DNA from: Burkholderiales bacterium
Lineage (GTDB): Bacteria > Pseudomonadota > Gammaproteobacteria > Burkholderiales > Burkholderiaceae_C
Direction: 5' to 3'
Assembly: GCA_017307855.1 (NCBI GenBank)
Contig: JAFKGD010000002.1
Location: 434,001-498,000 of the forward strand
DNA: 64,000 bases
Shown: piece by piece, positions 56,427-64,000 of the stretch
How positions within the stretch are numbered: the stretch's first letter is position 1
Layout: every line of letters starts with the position of its first letter
Notes under the pieces: model-generated
The model's input: the letters and a program-made list of their open reading frames with translations, nothing else
Told to the model about the DNA's origin: nothing
The model's database searches: none
Translations under genes and position numbers: made by a program

Positions 56427-57701
56427 TCAAGCCTGCGCGGCGCGCTTCCAGGCCGCGGCTGCAGCCTCGGTGTCGCCACGCTGCTCGGCCAGTTCGGCCA
56501 ACGCGCGGCAGGCATTGCGGTGCAGCGTTGCATCCTGCAATGACAGCGCTGCCTGACTCAGCAGTTGCTGTGCCTTGCCCCAAAGTTGGCGGCGCATGCA
56601 GGCCATGCCCGCCAGGTATTGCAGGTTGGGATCGCGCGGATTGTTGACCTGCGCGGATTCGAAACGGGCCAGCCAGGCGGAGTCCACTTCGTCCTGCAGC
56701 CCGGCTTCCAGCGCGCGCACGAGCCGCACGCGTTGCTGATCCCCCATGGTGTGGGGCGTGGACAGCATCGATTCCCACACGGGCAGCAGCCATCCGCGGG
56801 CGATCGTACCGTCACCCCCGAGTGACGCCGCACGCTGCGCGGCATGGATCGCCACATCGGGTATGGATCGTTCGGCCGGATCCAGCGCTTCCCAAGCGCG
56901 CTGCAGTTGCCCGACGTCATGCGCACTGTTGATACATTCGATGGCCAGGCCGCGCATGATGCTGCGGGCCGCATCGGGCGAGAAGGCCCGATGTTTGGCC
57001 AGCAGCCTGGCCGTCTCCAGTGCCTGGGCCGTGCGGCGCGTATGTCGCGCCGCCTTCAGCCGCAGACGCAGCGCCAGCGTGCGGCGCGCGGCGCCCTGGG
57101 GCAGCTCTTCCAGCCGGTCGAACGCAGCTTGCGGATCGCGATCGTGCAGTGCCCAGCGCGCGGCCTGCAACTGGATGCCTTCGAGCGTTTCCGGATTGCC
57201 GCCCGAGCGCTCTGCGGCCTGTTCGATTGCCAGGTGGAGGTGTTGGTCGCGCGCCGCGCCATCCTGCAGGGCATGGGCGCTTTCGGCCGCCAGCATGTGG
57301 GACAGCGAACGCAACTGACCCGTGTGCGGTACCTTGGCGCCCATGGCGAGCAAGGCCCGTTCATGTGCGAGCGCCGCCTGGGCGGCGCGTCGCGAACGCC
57401 CGAAACGGCCGGCCAGCAGGTGCGAGAGCGAATCCAGCATGGCCCCGTGCATGGCACGCTCGCGCTGCTGCATGCGCCAGTCGCGCGCCTTGCCCGGCAG
57501 ACCCAACAGAGCGGCGAGGGCTCGCAGGCTCAGGTGGCCCGCAACGAAGGTCGCGATCAGCAGGATGACGACGAGGTTGACTGAGAGATCGATGCGCCAG
57601 GGCGACCAGAAGAGCGTGACCGTCCCCTGGTTGTTGCCGGCAAACAGGGCCACGGCCGCCGCGACGGCGAACAGGGCCAGGAACCACAGGATGGCGCGCA
57701 T
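56427..57701 (-). CDS. hemY: HemY-family TPR membrane protein
   Basis: HemY proteins are inner-membrane proteins of the hem operon in proteobacteria, with a periplasm-facing or cytosolic TPR-like part whose exact job in haem synthesis is unclear. The 424-residue protein has two N-terminal membrane helices (MRAILWFLALFAVAAAVALF and LVVILLIATFVAGHLSLRAL) and a long alpha-helical repeat region. It includes AARRTLALRLRLKAARHTRR and a C-terminal TPR-like LQYLAGMACMRRQLWGKAQQ. It follows hemX by 14 bases. It is not the protoporphyrinogen oxidase also called HemY. Confidence 0.9.
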   Translation of the reverse strand: MRAILWFLALFAVAAAVALFAGNNQGTVTLFWSPWRIDLSVNLVVILLIATFVAGHLSLRALAALLGLPGKARDWRMQQRERAMHGAMLDSLSHLLAGRFGRSRRAAQAALAHERALLAMGAKVPHTGQLRSLSHMLAAESAHALQDGAARDQHLHLAIEQAAERSGGNPETLEGIQLQAARWALHDRDPQAAFDRLEELPQGAARRTLALRLRLKAARHTRRTAQALETARLLAKHRAFSPDAARSIMRGLAIECINSAHDVGQLQRAWEALDPAERSIPDVAIHAAQRAASLGGDGTIARGWLLPVWESMLSTPHTMGDQQRVRLVRALEAGLQDEVDSAWLARFESAQVNNPRDPNLQYLAGMACMRRQLWGKAQQLLSQAALSLQDATLHRNACRALAELAEQRGDTEAAAAAWKRAAQA

Positions 57702-57715
57702 GGGTCAGCAACTCC

Positions 57716-58807
57716 TCAGCGGCCCGCGGCAGCCGTGGCCAGGGCACCGAATGTTTCTTCGAGCTGAGGCAACTCGCCCGAGCGCAGTTGCTGCTGCACT
57801 TGCTGCAGCAGGCCGGCAGCATTCTGCGTGCGGCGCGACGTCGGATCGAAGTAGCGGTGCAGTAACTGCGTAGCGGCAGTGAGTTCGTTGCGCGACGAGT
57901 CCACCTGCCGCGCCAGCACGCCCAGACGCACGTTGAGCAGGCGCAGCTTGAAGTTCTCGCGCAGGAAGAATGCCTGGTCGGGCGACAACAGAGCGGCTTC
58001 GGGCTGTTCGATGCGACTCACGCGCACGAGCCTGCGGGCTTCGTCGCGTGTGGCGCCCAGGACGCGCTGCCACCAGGGTGCGTCAGCCGGTACGGCCTCG
58101 GCGGGCGCATGGCGTGTCGAGCCCAGCGGAGGCGGCGCATTCAGAAGCGGCAGGTCGTCGGCCAGGCGGTTCAAGTCGTCAAGCCGCAGCAGCAAGCCGG
58201 GCAGGTCAGTGACGGTGGCAGCGCGGATGCGCTCGACGTCGCGCGCGATGGCGCGTTGCAGCGGTGCCAGGCGCGGCTGGGCGGCACGCGCGATGCGCTG
58301 GTCGGCCGTGCGCAGGGCGGCCAGCAGGGGCTCGACGCTGCCAGTGAGTTGGGCCTGCTGCTGCGCGAGGCGCAATGCGGATTCGATGTCGACCACCAGG
58401 TTCTCGTCGCGCGAGCGCGAAAGGCTCTGCATCAGTTCTTCGAGCTGGCTGCGCTGCAGCGCGACCTCGGACAGGCGGGTTTCTGCAACGGCCACGCGCG
58501 CGGCGGTTTCGCGGGCCTGGTCCTGGGCGTCGCGCGCGAGTGCGCGCGCTTCGACCGCGCTGGCCCCGGCATCGGCGCTCTGGCGTGCCAGTTGTTCCTG
58601 GATGGTGGAGAGCTTCTGCCAGAGCATGAGGCTGGCGATCAGCGCCGCGGCCGCAACGGCTGCGAGACTCCAGAGCACGATGCGCACCGCACCCGGCGAC
58701 ATACCGGCGCGCGCGGCAGCTTCCGGCGCGGCGGGACCCGGGTTGGCGGCGACGGGCGGGACGGGGGCGGCGGGAGAAGAGGGCTCGGGCGCAGGCGCTT
58801 GGGTCAT
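57716..58807 (-). CDS. hemX: HemX-like membrane protein of the hem operon
   Basis: The 363-residue protein has a Pro/Ala-rich N-terminus, one membrane helix (IVLWSLAAVAAAALIASLML) near residue 45, and a long coiled-coil/helical domain (LSRSRDENLVVDIESALRLA and FFLRENFKLRLLNVRLGVLA). HemX is often annotated uroporphyrinogen-III C-methyltransferase, but this family has no methylase motif. The start at 58807 overlaps the hemD stop (ATGA). The upstream open extension belongs to the hemD region and is not used. Confidence 0.88.
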   Translation of the reverse strand: MTQAPAPEPSSPAAPVPPVAANPGPAAPEAAARAGMSPGAVRIVLWSLAAVAAAALIASLMLWQKLSTIQEQLARQSADAGASAVEARALARDAQDQARETAARVAVAETRLSEVALQRSQLEELMQSLSRSRDENLVVDIESALRLAQQQAQLTGSVEPLLAALRTADQRIARAAQPRLAPLQRAIARDVERIRAATVTDLPGLLLRLDDLNRLADDLPLLNAPPPLGSTRHAPAEAVPADAPWWQRVLGATRDEARRLVRVSRIEQPEAALLSPDQAFFLRENFKLRLLNVRLGVLARQVDSSRNELTAATQLLHRYFDPTSRRTQNAAGLLQQVQQQLRSGELPQLEETFGALATAAAGR

Positions 58808-59583
58808 TGAGGCGATTCTATCGACGCCACCACCGCTTCCTGTGTGGGAAGGCACTGACGCACCCGGCCGAAGCCCGCGTCCCGAGCGGCCTGCGCGATA
58901 CGCGGATGTGTGGCGATGGCGCGCGCCGCGCGCCACGATTGGCCCGGCAACAGGGCCTGCAGGTTGGACACGGCTTCCGAACTGCTGAACAGCCAGACGA
59001 CGTCGGCCAGCGCTTGCGCAGCTTCGCTGGCCTGCCGTGCCGTCCAGGCCGGCCGCAACCGGCGGTAGGCCACGACGTCTTCCCATTGCCCCCCCGCCTC
59101 ACGCACACGCGCTGCCAGCCAATCGCGTCCGGCAGGCCGACCCTGGGCGTCACCTCCCCGCAGGCACAGCACGCGCACGCCGGCATGCACCGTGGAATGA
59201 ACGTTCTCCCACAGATGCTCCGAATCGAATTGCCCGCCCTCTGCCGCAGGCTCGTGGACACAGGCCGGCCCGCCAGGCACGCCCCGCAGCATGCGTGTCG
59301 TGCCCGGCCCGGGGGACCATGCAGGCACGGCGGCCGGCCACGCCGCGCCCTCGGGTCGCGCGGCCATGAAATGTGCGACTGCATTGCCGCTGACGCACAT
59401 CACGGCACCGAAATGCCCGGATGTCAGTGCGGCCCAGGCCTGAGCCAGTGCCGCGCGCGCGGCTTCGCCATCCACAGGAGCGATGTCGATGAGCGGAAGG
59501 ATCACCGGTTCGTGGCCGGCCCCCGCCAGCGCTTCGCGCCAGGCTGCGGCTTCATGGGCAGGACGCGTGACGACGACGCGCAT
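58804..59583 (-). CDS. hemD: Uroporphyrinogen-III synthase
   Basis: Closes and inverts ring D of hydroxymethylbilane to give uroporphyrinogen III. The 259-residue protein begins MRVVVTRPAHEAAAWREALA and shows GHEPVILPLIDIAPV, CVSGNAVAHFM, RVLCLRGGDAQGRPAGRDWLA and VVWLFSSSEAVSNLQAL, the weakly conserved HemD pattern. Position between hemC and hemX supports the call. Confidence 0.92.
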   Translation of the reverse strand: MRVVVTRPAHEAAAWREALAGAGHEPVILPLIDIAPVDGEAARAALAQAWAALTSGHFGAVMCVSGNAVAHFMAARPEGAAWPAAVPAWSPGPGTTRMLRGVPGGPACVHEPAAEGGQFDSEHLWENVHSTVHAGVRVLCLRGGDAQGRPAGRDWLAARVREAGGQWEDVVAYRRLRPAWTARQASEAAQALADVVWLFSSSEAVSNLQALLPGQSWRAARAIATHPRIAQAARDAGFGRVRQCLPTQEAVVASIESPQ

Positions 59584-59600
59584 GGCTCGCGCGGATCCGT

Positions 59601-60527
59601 TCAATGCGCGCCCTGGCGGCGCAGGACTGCCGCCACGCCGGCGCCCAGCGCAGATGCGGCGGCGAGGTCCGGCGCGACGCACGTGGCTTCGGCCTGCAGC
59701 AAGACGCCCGGCCGTTCCGGATCGCCCCAGGCCGCACGAAGGTGAAGCTGGCCGGATGTCAGCGTGGCATGCGCCGCCAGAGGCATGGAGCAACTTCCGC
59801 CGAGCGCGAGGCTCACCGCCCGCTCGGCGGCCGTGCGCAGCCAGCTGTCGGCATGCACCAGCGGCGCCAGCGCGGCACGCAGGTCGTCACGGCCGCTTCG
59901 GATCTCCAGCCCGAGCGCTCCCTGCCCCGCAGCCGGCAGCATGACCTCGGGCGCGAAGCTCTCGCGGATGCGATCGGCCAGGCCAAGGCGCTTGAGCCCG
60001 GCCGCCGCCAGCACGATGGCGTCGTACTGCCCTTCGTCGAGCTTGCGCAGGCGGGTGTCGAGATTGCCGCGCAGCGGCTCGATCACGAGATCGGGCCGTC
60101 TCGCTGCCAGCAGCACCACGCGGCGCAGGCTCGACGTGCCCACGCGTGCACCCTGAGGCAGCACGGCCAGCGATTCGAAGTGCGGCGACACCAGCGCGTC
60201 GCGCGGATCCTCGCGCTCCATCACGCCCGCGAGCTCAAAACCGTCAGGCAGTTCCATCGGGACGTCCTTGAGCGAATGAACGGCCAGGTCGGCGCGGCCT
60301 TCTTCCAGCGCCAGCTCGAGTTCCTTCACGAAAAGGCCCTTGCCACCCACCTTGCTCAGGCTGCGGTCGAGGATCTGGTCGCCGCGCGTGGTCATGCCCA
60401 GCAGCGTGACACGATGGCCATGGGCTTCGAGCAGGCCCTTGACGTGCTCGGCCTGCCACAGGGCGAGCCGGCTTTCCCGCGTGGCGATGGTGATGTCGAG
60501 CGAGGGGCGGGGATCAGGAGCAGTCAA
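59601..60527 (-). CDS. hemC: Porphobilinogen deaminase (hydroxymethylbilane synthase)
   Basis: Polymerises four porphobilinogens into hydroxymethylbilane. The 308-residue protein has [70 protein letters not shown] and the dipyrromethane-cofactor cysteine in [12 protein letters not shown] (C246). The start is the TTG at 60527: an in-frame stop lies upstream, no ATG or GTG is available, and the family N-terminus begins here. It heads hemCDXY. Confidence 0.94.
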   Translation of the reverse strand: MTAPDPRPSLDITIATRESRLALWQAEHVKGLLEAHGHRVTLLGMTTRGDQILDRSLSKVGGKGLFVKELELALEEGRADLAVHSLKDVPMELPDGFELAGVMEREDPRDALVSPHFESLAVLPQGARVGTSSLRRVVLLAARRPDLVIEPLRGNLDTRLRKLDEGQYDAIVLAAAGLKRLGLADRIRESFAPEVMLPAAGQGALGLEIRSGRDDLRAALAPLVHADSWLRTAAERAVSLALGGSCSMPLAAHATLTSGQLHLRAAWGDPERPGVLLQAEATCVAPDLAAASALGAGVAAVLRRQGAH

Positions 60528-60650
60528 GGCGTGCGGCTTTCGGGTGGCGACGATGCGGAAGGCCGGCGAACCGCCCGGCCAAGGGTTTCAACGGAGGCGT
60601 ATTCCATGCACGACTTGCATGGGCCACCCCGTCTTCGGAAGGCGCGCAGG

Positions 60651-60660
60651 ATGCTAGCAT
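60651..60660. other. Palindrome between hemC and ppc
   Basis: ATGCTAGCAT is a perfect 10-base palindrome, flanked by CAG/CTG that extend the symmetry with one mismatch. ATGCA-CGACT-TGCAT lies about 45 bases toward hemC. The divergent hemC/ppc promoters must be in this 270-base region, but I cannot place them with confidence. Confidence 0.35.
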
Positions 60661-60797
60661 GCTGCGCCGCACAACCCTCGCGGCGTCGGGCCAGTCGCAG
60701 CGCACGGTGCCGGCGTCGCGCTCCACAGGAGACGAGTCCGTGAAAACCAACTCCCGTGCCCCCTCAGGGCTGCTTTCCATCCCGGGACGGTCTGGCG

Positions 60798-63617
60798 ATG
60801 AAGAGTAGCCCCGATGAAGCGCCCGCGCGCCGGCGCAAGAGCAACGAACAGCCGCTGGCCGATGACATCCGCCTGCTCGGCCGCATCCTCGGCGACGTAA
60901 TCCGCGAGCAGGAAGGCGTCGACGCCTACGAACTCGTCGAGCAGGTGCGCAAGCTCTCGGTCGCCTTCCGCCGCGACGCCGACCAGGAAGCCGACCGCTC
61001 GCTCAAGAAGCTGCTCAAGGGCCTGACCGACGACCAGACGGTCAGCGTGATCCGGGCCTTCACCTACTTCAGCCACCTGGCCAACCTGGCCGAAGACCGC
61101 CACCACATCCGCCGCCGCATGGTGCACGAGCGTGCGGGCGATACGCAGGAAGGCAGCATCGAGGTGGCCCTCTCCCGCCTGCGCTGGGCCGGTATCACGC
61201 CGCGCGCCATCTCCAGCATGCTGGCGGCCAGCCACGTGTCTCCCGTACTCACGGCGCATCCCACAGAGGTGCAGCGCAAAAGCATCCTCGATGCCGAACG
61301 CGGTATCGCCCAGTTGCTGGCCGCGCGCGACGAGATCCGCGCGCATGCGCAGCCGCGCGACGCGCTGGCCCCGCGCGAGCTGGCGGCCAACGAAGCGCAG
61401 ATCCGCGCTCGCGTGGCCCAGCTGTGGCAGACGCGGCTGCTGCGCTTTTCCAAGCTCACGGTGATCGACGAGGTGGAGAACGCGCTCTCGTACTACGAGG
61501 CCACCTTCCTGCGCGAGATTCCCAAGCTCTATGCCGCGCTGGAAGACGAACTGGGGCAGCACCCGGTGGCCAGCTTCCTGCGCATGGGGCAGTGGATCGG
61601 CGGCGACCGCGACGGCAACCCCAACGTCAGCGCACAGACGCTCGATTACGCGCTACGGCGACAGGGCGAGATGGTACTGCGCCACTATCTCACCGAAGTG
61701 CACTACCTGGGCGCCGAGCTGTCGTTGTCGGCGCGCCTGGTGGACGTGAGCGCCGACATGCAGGCGCTGGCCGAACGCTCGCCCGACACCAGCGAACACC
61801 GGCTCGACGAGCCCTATCGCCGCGCCCTGACGGGCATCTACGCGCGGCTGGCAGCCACGTTGCGCCACCTCACGGGCGGCGAGGCGGCCCGCCATGCCGT
61901 CGCACCGCAGAACCCCTACGACCGCGCCGAGGACTTCCTGGTCGACCTGCGGGTGATCGAATCGTCGCTTCGCGCGCACCACGGGGCCGCGCTCACCACC
62001 GGGCGGCTCCGGCCCCTGCTGCGCTCGGTGGAGGTCTTCGGCTTCCATCTCGCCACGGTCGATCTGCGCCAGAGTTCCGACAAGCACGAAGACGTGGTAG
62101 CCGAACTGCTGCGCGTGGCACGTGTGGAGCCGGACTATGCCGCGCTGTCCGAGAACGCGCGCCGCGCGCTGCTCATCCGCCTGCTGGGCGACGCGCGGCC
62201 GCTCCGTGTGCTCAACGCCAGCTATTCGGCGCTGGCGCAGGCCGAACTCGCCATCTTCGAGAACGCGCGCCTGTTGCGCTCGCAGTTCGGCGCGGCGGCG
62301 ATCCGCCACTACATCATCAGCCACACCGAGACGGTGAGCGACCTGCTCGAAGTGCTTCTGCTGCAAAAGGAAGCCGGGCTGATGCATGGCGTGCTCGGCG
62401 TCGGCGACGAGCCCTGCCGCGCCGACCTGATCGTGGTGCCGCTGTTCGAGACCATCGAGGACCTGCGTAACGCCGCGCCCATCATGCGATCCTTCTACGC
62501 CCTGCCAGGCATTGCGCAGCTGGTGCGCGCCAGCGGAGGCGAGCAGGACATCATGCTCGGCTATTCCGACAGCAACAAGGATGGCGGCATCTTCACCAGC
62601 AACTGGGAGCTTTACCGCGCAGAGATCGCGCTGGTCGAGCTGTTCGAGGAACTGGCACGCTCGCATCCCATCACGCTACGGATGTTCCATGGCCGCGGCG
62701 GCACGGTCGGACGTGGCGGCGGGCCGAGCTACCAGGCCATCCTGGCTCAGCCTCCGGGCACCGTGCGGGGGCAGATCCGTCTGACGGAACAGGGCGAAGT
62801 CATCGCCTCGAAGTACGCCAATCCGGAAATCGGGCGGCGCAACCTCGAGACGCTGGTGGCCGCCACGCTCGAAGCCACGCTGCTGCAACCCACCAAGCCC
62901 GCGCCGCGCGCTTTCCTCGACGTGGCCGCGCGCCTGTCGACCGACAGCATGGCGGCCTACCGTGCCCTGGTGTATGAGACGCCGGGCTTCACCGACTACT
63001 TCTTCAGCGCCACGCCGATCCGCGAGATCGCCGAGCTCAACATCGGCTCGCGTCCGGCCAGCCGCAAGCCCTCCCAGAAGATCGAAGACCTGCGCGCCAT
63101 CCCCTGGGGCTTCAGCTGGGGCCAGTGCCGCCTCACGCTGCCGGGCTGGTACGGCTTCGGCTCGGCAATCGAGCAATTCCTCGGGCAGGGCGGCGCAGCC
63201 GGCCGGCGCGAGGCGCTCGCGCTGCTGCAGAAGATGAACCGGCAATGGCCATTCTTCCGCACGCTGCTCTCCAACATGGACATGGTGCTGGCCAAGAGCG
63301 ACCTGCAGCTGGCCTCCCGCTATGCCGAACTGGTGGCCGATGCGCGCCTGCGCAAGCGGGTGTTCCAGGCAATCGAGGCCGAGTGGCACCGCACCGCGGA
63401 CGCACTGGCGCAGATCACGGGCGAGAAGCAGCGTCTGGCCGGCAATGCGTCCCTGTCGCGATCCATCCGCCACCGCTTTCCCTACATCGACCCGCTTCAT
63501 CACCTGCAGGTCGAGCTGGTGCGCCGCTACCGCGCGGGGCAGACGGGCGAGCGTGTTCAGACGGGCATCCACATCTCGATCAACGGCATCGCCGCCGCCC
63601 TTCGCAACACGGGCTGA
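60798..63617 (+). CDS. ppc: Phosphoenolpyruvate carboxylase
   Basis: Carboxylates PEP to oxaloacetate, refilling the TCA cycle. The 939-residue protein has the catalytic histidine in [16 protein letters not shown] (near 154), [33 protein letters not shown], the phosphate-binding [16 protein letters not shown] and [20 protein letters not shown], and it ends [16 protein letters not shown]. The ATG at 60798 is chosen over one at 60756, which would add 14 residues unlike the family. Confidence 0.96.
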   Translation: MKSSPDEAPARRRKSNEQPLADDIRLLGRILGDVIREQEGVDAYELVEQVRKLSVAFRRDADQEADRSLKKLLKGLTDDQTVSVIRAFTYFSHLANLAEDRHHIRRRMVHERAGDTQEGSIEVALSRLRWAGITPRAISSMLAASHVSPVLTAHPTEVQRKSILDAERGIAQLLAARDEIRAHAQPRDALAPRELAANEAQIRARVAQLWQTRLLRFSKLTVIDEVENALSYYEATFLREIPKLYAALEDELGQHPVASFLRMGQWIGGDRDGNPNVSAQTLDYALRRQGEMVLRHYLTEVHYLGAELSLSARLVDVSADMQALAERSPDTSEHRLDEPYRRALTGIYARLAATLRHLTGGEAARHAVAPQNPYDRAEDFLVDLRVIESSLRAHHGAALTTGRLRPLLRSVEVFGFHLATVDLRQSSDKHEDVVAELLRVARVEPDYAALSENARRALLIRLLGDARPLRVLNASYSALAQAELAIFENARLLRSQFGAAAIRHYIISHTETVSDLLEVLLLQKEAGLMHGVLGVGDEPCRADLIVVPLFETIEDLRNAAPIMRSFYALPGIAQLVRASGGEQDIMLGYSDSNKDGGIFTSNWELYRAEIALVELFEELARSHPITLRMFHGRGGTVGRGGGPSYQAILAQPPGTVRGQIRLTEQGEVIASKYANPEIGRRNLETLVAATLEATLLQPTKPAPRAFLDVAARLSTDSMAAYRALVYETPGFTDYFFSATPIREIAELNIGSRPASRKPSQKIEDLRAIPWGFSWGQCRLTLPGWYGFGSAIEQFLGQGGAAGRREALALLQKMNRQWPFFRTLLSNMDMVLAKSDLQLASRYAELVADARLRKRVFQAIEAEWHRTADALAQITGEKQRLAGNASLSRSIRHRFPYIDPLHHLQVELVRRYRAGQTGERVQTGIHISINGIAAALRNTG

Positions 63618-63681
63618 CGGCCACTCCCCGGCGACCGCCCTGTTCCGCCCGCGAAATCGCGGGTGGACTATCCTCGCACCC

Positions 63682-64000
63682 ATGACGACCTCCAACCTTT
63701 CCGCCGCCGAACAGGCCCTGCGCGAAGCCGCGCTCGAATACCACCGCAGCCCGAGCCGGGGCAAGATTTCCATCGCCCCGACCAAGCCGCTGTCGAACCA
63801 GCGCGACCTGTCGCTGGCCTACTCGCCCGGCGTGGCCTATCCGTGCATCGACATCCATGCCGATCCGTCCAAGGCCTACGACTACACCTCGCGCGGCAAC
63901 CTCGTGGGCGTGATCACCAACGGCACCGCCGTGCTGGGCCTGGGCGACATCGGCCCGCTGGCCGGCAAGCCGGTGATGGAAGGCAAGGGCTGCCTGTTCA
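63682..64000 (+). CDS. maeB: NADP-dependent malic enzyme (MaeB type), N-terminal 106 residues; truncated by the window edge
   Basis: Malic enzyme decarboxylates malate to pyruvate with NADP reduction. The visible part starts [20 protein letters not shown] and has the malic-domain motifs [34 protein letters not shown] and [20 protein letters not shown]. It matches the proteobacterial MaeB type, which usually carries a C-terminal phosphotransacetylase-like domain, outside the window here. It lies 64 bases after ppc. Confidence 0.93.
   Translation, partial: MTTSNLSAAEQALREAALEYHRSPSRGKISIAPTKPLSNQRDLSLAYSPGVAYPCIDIHADPSKAYDYTSRGNLVGVITNGTAVLGLGDIGPLAGKPVMEGKGCLF

Noticed and set aside
57716-58807. 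hemX as a true uroporphyrinogen-III methyltransferase
   Set aside because: The protein has a membrane helix and coiled-coil domain but none of the SAM-binding motifs of CobA/CysG methylases.

Overview
The window is about two-thirds G+C, almost gap-free, and carries only chromosomal core genes. Gene content and order point to the betaproteobacterial order Burkholderiales, most likely a Comamonadaceae-type genome. The supporting neighbourhoods are mdh / gntR-sdhCDAB-sdhE-gltA, leuCDB-asd-fimV-truA-trpFBA-accD, rpoE-rseA-rseB-mucD / lepA-lepB-rnc-era-recO-pdxJ-acpS-nagZ, rpmF-plsX-fabHDG-acpP-fabF, and hemCDXY / ppc. The genus cannot be settled by eye. I see no rRNA, tRNA, CRISPR array, insertion sequence, prophage, plasmid gene or secondary-metabolite cluster.

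Layout. 1-11235 is a divergent TCA-cycle block. On the minus strand mdh leads a tight unit with trans-aconitate methyltransferase (tam), a citrate-lyase-like enzyme, a small exported protein and acnB, which is cut by the left edge. On the plus strand a GntR regulator is followed by sdhCDAB, sdhE and gltA. 11433-24120 (+) holds a LysR regulator, leuCDB, asd, fimV, truA, trpFBA and accD. 24191-29021 has yggT (-) and then a LON-domain protein, lysS, an Hsp70-like protein and an MscS-type channel (+). 29029-36878 (-) is the long lepA-to-nagZ run joined by start/stop overlaps. 37397-41723 (-) is the sigma-E module rpoE-rseA-rseB-mucD with a YgfX-like membrane protein in front. 41755-48180 (-) is fatty-acid and phospholipid synthesis with rpmF and a DUF177 protein. 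48207-49603 (+) is maf plus an RsmI-like methylase. 49610-52686 (-) is rluC-gph-Rieske-S49 peptidase, divergent from rne (53214-56162). 56427-60527 (-) is hemCDXY, divergent from ppc (60798-63617). The start of a maeB-type malic enzyme runs off the right edge.

How it fits together. The left block supplies malate dehydrogenase, succinate dehydrogenase with its flavin-insertion factor, citrate synthase and aconitase. Tam would remove the trans-aconitate that inhibits aconitase. At the right end ppc and malic enzyme handle exchange between the cycle and C3 acids. Between them sit leucine, tryptophan, aspartate-semialdehyde, fatty-acid and tetrapyrrole synthesis and RNA processing.

No exotic system is evident. 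The most informative observations are regulatory or contextual: a palindrome placed between opposed promoters at the centre of the TCA block, a gene-free stretch between lepA and mucD with three minus-strand terminators and DnaA-box-like sites, a YgfX-like gene detached from sdhE, and a long rne leader.
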